Assembly: GCA_022579005.1 (NCBI GenBank)
Contig: MU402012.1
Coordinates: 1 to 11,008, forward strand
DNA: 11,008 bases
Source of the DNA: Poronia punctata
Taxonomy: Eukaryota; Ascomycota; Sordariomycetes; Xylariales; Xylariaceae
Direction of reading: 5' to 3'
Shown here: positions 9,072-11,008 of the stretch, piece by piece
How the letters are laid out: each line of letters begins with the position of its first letter
How positions within the stretch are numbered: position 1 is the stretch's first letter
Made by a program: the position numbers and the translations under genes
The notes under the pieces: generated by a model
Told to the model about the DNA's origin: nothing
The model's input: the letters and a program-made list of their open reading frames with translations, nothing else
The model's database searches: none

Positions 9072-9615
9072 TGCTTATAATATATAAAGTATAGTTAAGC
9101 GTTTAACAAAATTAAGCTTTAATAAAAAGTAACTATAAACGTTAGCATTATAAACAAATATAGCGTAAAAATAGTACTTTTATTTATAACTTAAATATAG
9201 TAGTATTAAAATAGGTTAGCTATTTAAAGGAAATTATATAAACTTAACTTATTTATAAGGTTTTTGCTTAATATAAAAAAGCTTATAAAAATGCAATTAA
9301 GTTGCTAATTAAAAAAATTTAAAAAAATAACTTTAACTAAGTTCTAACCTAGTAATAATATAAAAAGTCTTAAAAAATAACCTTTTTGCTTTATTACTTT
9401 AGTTAGGCTTCGGGCTTTAAAAAGGTGCAGGTTAAGTCTTAAAGCTTTAAAAAACAATAATTTTTTAATTTATACCTAGCTGCCGCTATAAAAAGAAAAT
9501 AAATATAACTAAATATTAGTTATATTAATCTAATTAACTTACTGCACTATTTAGTAAAGGAAACTATAAGGTAGTATAGTAAATTTTGTAAATTAATAAT
9601 ATAAAAAAAAGGAAT

Positions 9616-9670
9616 CTAGCAAGGTTAAGTTAATTAATTATAACTTAACTAATTAACCTTAGTGCGCTAG
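9616..9670. repeat. Long imperfect inverted repeat (hairpin)
   Basis: CTAGCAAGGTTAA at 9616-9628 faces TTAACCTT at 9653-9660 and GCTAG at 9666-9670. The arms pair over 8 plus 5 bases with a five-base bulge (AGTGC at 9661-9665). The loop (9629-9652) is itself rich in TTAA and partly self-complementary. It could be the terminal or subterminal hairpin of a small element, or part of an LTR. No target-site duplication was found. Confidence 0.55.
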
Positions 9671-9695
9671 TTTTTATTTAATCTAGCTATTTAAT

Positions 9696-9709
9696 CTACA
9701 GGCTACAGG
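9696..9709. repeat. Tandem 7-mer CTACAGG x2
   Basis: CTACAGG occurs twice head to tail (9696-9702 and 9703-9709). Both copies keep two RIP-sensitive CpA/ApG contexts unmutated. The position just before the small GC-rich stem makes an insertion scar or target duplication possible, but nothing proves it. Confidence 0.5.
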
Positions 9710-9727
9710 ACCCTATTTTTTAGGTCC
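9708..9727. repeat. Small GC-rich stem-loop
   Basis: GGACC (9708-9712) pairs with GGTCC (9723-9727) around an AT-rich loop of ten bases, within which TA and TA can also pair. Followed on the right by AT-rich DNA and a poly-T tract, it resembles a terminator in shape only. In fungal repeat DNA no such role is expected. Confidence 0.4.
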
Positions 9728-9759
9728 CTTTATAATACGTTGTATTAATAGCATTATTG

Positions 9760-9777
9760 TTTTTTTTTTTTTTTTTT
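9760..9777. repeat. Poly-T tract of 18
   Basis: This is the longest homopolymer in this part of the window. On the minus strand it is A18, lying directly after the RNase H reading of element A, and on its other side begins the weakly mutated island. It may mark a truncation or junction of element A, or be a Lys-rich spacer within pol whose G bases were all lost. A poly-A tail of a non-LTR element is unlikely, because the sequence before it is Ty3/gypsy RNase H. Confidence 0.45.
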
Positions 9778-9784
9778 GCAAAAC

Positions 9785-10360
9785 TATATTTTTTTACTTT
9801 TATAATAAAGTATTTATAATAACGTTTTTTTTGCTAAGCTTATAAGTAATTATAAAATTATACTTTATTAATAGCATAAACTATTTTGCTTATTATAAAT
9901 TAAAACGTTGCTTAGTATTAAAATATTTTAAAGCTTTATAATTTATAATTACTATAAATAGCTTTTTTTATTAATATTTAATTAACTTTACTTTTTATTT
10001 TTTTAATACTAGTACTACTGCTAGCATTTTTTTATTATAAATATTATAATTAAGCTTTACGCTTTTTATAGTTTTAAAAAAAAAGCTATAAAGTATTAAG
10101 TTTTATTATTAAGTTATAGTTAAAATAGTATGCTAGCTGCTACTTTGTTTAAAGCGTTTATTTTTACTTTTATTAGCAAGTTATAATTATAGTGCTATAA
10201 AAGCAATATTAACGTTAAAGTTTTTTTTAAGCTTTAAAATGCTTTTTTATACTTTTTGCTTTAAAAAAATATTATATTATAATATATTAAAGCTATTAAT
10301 AGTTTTGCTTTTTTATTATAGTTTTAAATAAATTTTTTATAAAAGTTATAAAATTTTAAA
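9785..10360 (-). pseudogene. Element A RT connection and RNase H, inactivated
   Basis: At about 10357-10280 the minus strand reads FYNFYKKFI, a stop, NYNKKAKLLIALI, matching the Phe-Tyr-Arg-Arg-Phe-Ile connection block after RT. Next, SLKKTLTLILLL and LLIKVKINALNKVAASIL (about 10240-10140) match the first RNase H strand, with the catalytic Asp read as Asn. NYNIYNKKMLAVVLVLKK (10051 down to about 9998) is the Asn-Tyr-x-Ile-x-Asp-Lys-Glu-x-Leu-Ala block, and FIVIINYKALKYFNTKQR (about 9960-9905) the Thr-Asp-His block with Asp to Asn and His to Tyr. YNFIITYKLSKKNVIINTLL closes the domain near 9800. The order and spacing are those of an intact Ty3/gypsy RNase H. Confidence 0.85.
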
Positions 10361-10399
10361 AAAAATTAAACTTTTTTTATTATTATAAAGGTAGCTTAC

Positions 10400-11008
10400 T
10401 TATAAACTACTTTAATTTTTATAAAATTTATGCTAACTTTTTTTAAACTTATAATATATTTAAAAATTTTTATTTAAATAATATAAAATTTTAATTTTTT
10501 TAAGTTTGCTTAAAGTTTTGCTTTTTTTAATTACTATAATATTTTTTTTATATATTTTCTATATTTTTTAATAGTATTAAAGTATATTAATATATTATTA
10601 ATATATATATAGTAAAAGTAGTTTAAGTAGTTAAATAGTATATTATTAATATATTTTTAAAATATTAAAAGTTTGTTTATAAAGCTAAAAAGTAGCACTT
10701 TATATTTATAAGCTTTATATTTAATATAAAAAGTTATAAAGTTTTTAGTTTTTATAGCTATATAAATATAATAAAATATTTATTATATATTAATTTTTAT
10801 AAAAAATTTTATATAAAAGATTTTTAAAAAAGTTTTTTTTATTAGTAATAGCAAGTAACGATTTTTTTTTATTAAACTATTTAATTTTTTATAGTTTATA
10901 TAAAAATATAACTTTTTATAAAGCTTTTAAATAAATAAAATAAGTAAAGCTTATAAAGCATTACTTAGCTTTATAAATCTTTTTTAAAGTTAATTTATAA
11001 AATATTTT
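10400..11008 (-). pseudogene. Element A reverse transcriptase, inactivated
   Basis: From 10905 down to about 10560 one minus-strand frame (about 115 codons) has at least three TAA stops and reads the RT core in order. FYINYKKLNSLIKKNRYLLL (from 10905) matches the Val-Asp-Tyr-Arg-x-Leu-Asn ... Asn-Arg-Tyr-Pro-Leu-Pro block. IKYKAYKYKVLLFSFINKL matches the Thr-Arg-Tyr-Gly ... Pro-Phe-Gly-Leu-Thr-Asn block. YIYINNILIYFNTIKKY carries the catalytic Tyr-x-Asp-Asp site as Y-I-N-N at 10594-10605. Both catalytic Asp are Asn, Pro are Leu and Gly are Lys or Ser, all explained by C to T or G to A. After a frame change near 10540, NLKKIKILYYLNKNF continues into the end of the domain. The RT start probably lies at or beyond the window edge. 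Confidence 0.85.

Larger units (their letters stand above)
8000..9600. other. Unassigned decayed repeat DNA
   Basis: Both strands were read in several frames without a recognisable protein domain. The part at 8230-8900 has a mixed strand bias, with a Lys/Gln-stop-rich stretch on the minus strand near 8690-8590. From about 8930 to 9380 the plus strand is A-rich, opposite to the neighbouring elements, so a remnant oriented left to right is possible. The plus frame there gives Lys-rich peptides (for example KKAYKNAIKLLIKKI near 9280-9325) that I cannot identify. Short less-mutated spots are at 8395-8425 (ACGCGCTTGCGC, with CTTGC at 8402-8406 and GCAAG at 8419-8423) and around 9407-9430. Confidence 0.5.
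9395..9750. repeat. Second weakly mutated island, with hairpins
   Basis: Several short stretches keep GGCTTCGGGC, GGTGCAGG, CTGCCGC, GTGCGC, ACAGGCTACAGGACCC and similar dinucleotides that RIP removes elsewhere. The segment lies between the unassigned A-rich part and the truncated element A. It contains no readable protein of useful length. It may be an LTR or other edge of low copy number, or a unique target sequence too short to be mutated. Confidence 0.55.
1..11008. repeat. RIP-mutated, AT-rich transposon block
   Basis: The whole window is extremely AT-rich and full of TAA, TAG and TATA. The remaining C is mostly in GCT or ACT and the remaining G mostly in AGC or AGT; CpA and TpG are rare and TpA is abundant. 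This is the signature of repeat-induced point mutation, which converts C to T on both strands of duplicated DNA in filamentous ascomycetes. Decayed retrotransposon domains can still be read through it on the minus strand, and the in-frame stops seen there are TAA or TAG, which arise from CAA, CAG and TGG by this kind of change. AT-rich genomes of other origin (apicomplexan, organellar) do not explain the selective loss of CpA while CpT stays. Silencing by DNA or H3K9 methylation is likely from family knowledge but cannot be seen here. Confidence 0.88.
9780..11008 (-). mobile_element. Element A: decayed Ty3/gypsy pol fragment (RT and RNase H)
   Basis: The minus strand encodes, from the right edge inwards, reverse transcriptase and then RNase H of a Ty3/gypsy retrotransposon whose wording is clearly different from element B. 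The gag, protease and 5' LTR would lie beyond 11008. Downstream, the integrase expected after RNase H was not found; the readable sequence stops near the poly-T tract at 9760-9777. The element may therefore be truncated at its 3' side or interrupted by another insertion. Frame changes occur (near 10540 and near 10056), both next to A/T-rich runs, unlike the clean frame of element B's RT. Confidence 0.78.

Noticed and set aside
9708..9730. Rho-independent terminator (GC stem plus T-run)
   Set aside because: The T-run lies some 30 bases away, there is no gene upstream, and the genome appears fungal.
9760..9777. Poly-A tail of a LINE on the minus strand
   Set aside because: The sequence that precedes it in that direction is clear Ty3/gypsy RNase H, an LTR element that has no poly-A tail in its DNA.
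1..11008. Short open reading frames starting with ATG on either strand
   Set aside because: All are short, with composition like the surrounding DNA, no ribosome or intron context and no recognisable domain; they arise where stops happen to be absent.
1..11008. Origin from a Plasmodium-like, mycoplasma or mitochondrial AT-rich genome
   Set aside because: Decayed gypsy RT/RNase H with TAA/TAG stops, catalytic Asp to Asn changes and selective loss of CpA point to fungal RIP, not to a natively AT-rich coding genome.

Overview
This window contains no intact gene. It is very AT-rich DNA in which almost every remaining C is followed by T and almost every remaining G is preceded by A, while TpA is in great excess and CpA/TpG are scarce. 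This is the footprint of repeat-induced point mutation (RIP: C to T in both strands, mainly at CpA), known from filamentous ascomycete fungi. I read the window as an AT-rich, gene-free repeat block of a Pezizomycotina genome, of the pericentromeric, subtelomeric or AT-isochore type. The species cannot be named from this.

Beneath the mutations, conceptual translation of the minus strand recovers three separate Ty3/gypsy-type LTR retrotransposon remnants, all pointing the same way. In all of them the in-frame stops I read are TAA or TAG, as expected when CAA, CAG and TGG codons are hit. Element C (about 1-2802) is the 5' half of an element: a candidate LTR edge at 2802, a gag reading frame from about 2200 down to 1100, and a CCHC zinc knuckle at 1098-1139 with one Cys and the His turned to Tyr. 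Element B (about 2830 to 8000) is the most complete: a low-complexity gag-like part (about 7900-6840), an undetermined middle, reverse transcriptase (about 5000-4400), RNase H (about 4400-3825) and an integrase HHCC zinc finger (3366-3502). Element A (about 9780-11008, running off the right edge) has reverse transcriptase and RNase H. No integrase was recognised after it, so it may be truncated at a poly-T tract at 9760-9777.

Between A and B (about 8000-9780) I cannot assign a protein. Around 8930-9380 the plus strand is A-rich, the reverse of the bias elsewhere, which hints at a sequence of opposite orientation. Two short islands escaped most of the mutation: 2676-2820, with two inverted repeats and an LTR-like edge, and about 9395-9750, with a long hairpin, a tandem 7-mer and a small GC-rich stem. 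They are the most unusual parts of the window and look like element edges or short non-repetitive segments.

No tRNA, rRNA, CRISPR array or expressed coding region was found. The window records transposon insertion followed by genome defence. I see no novel functional system.
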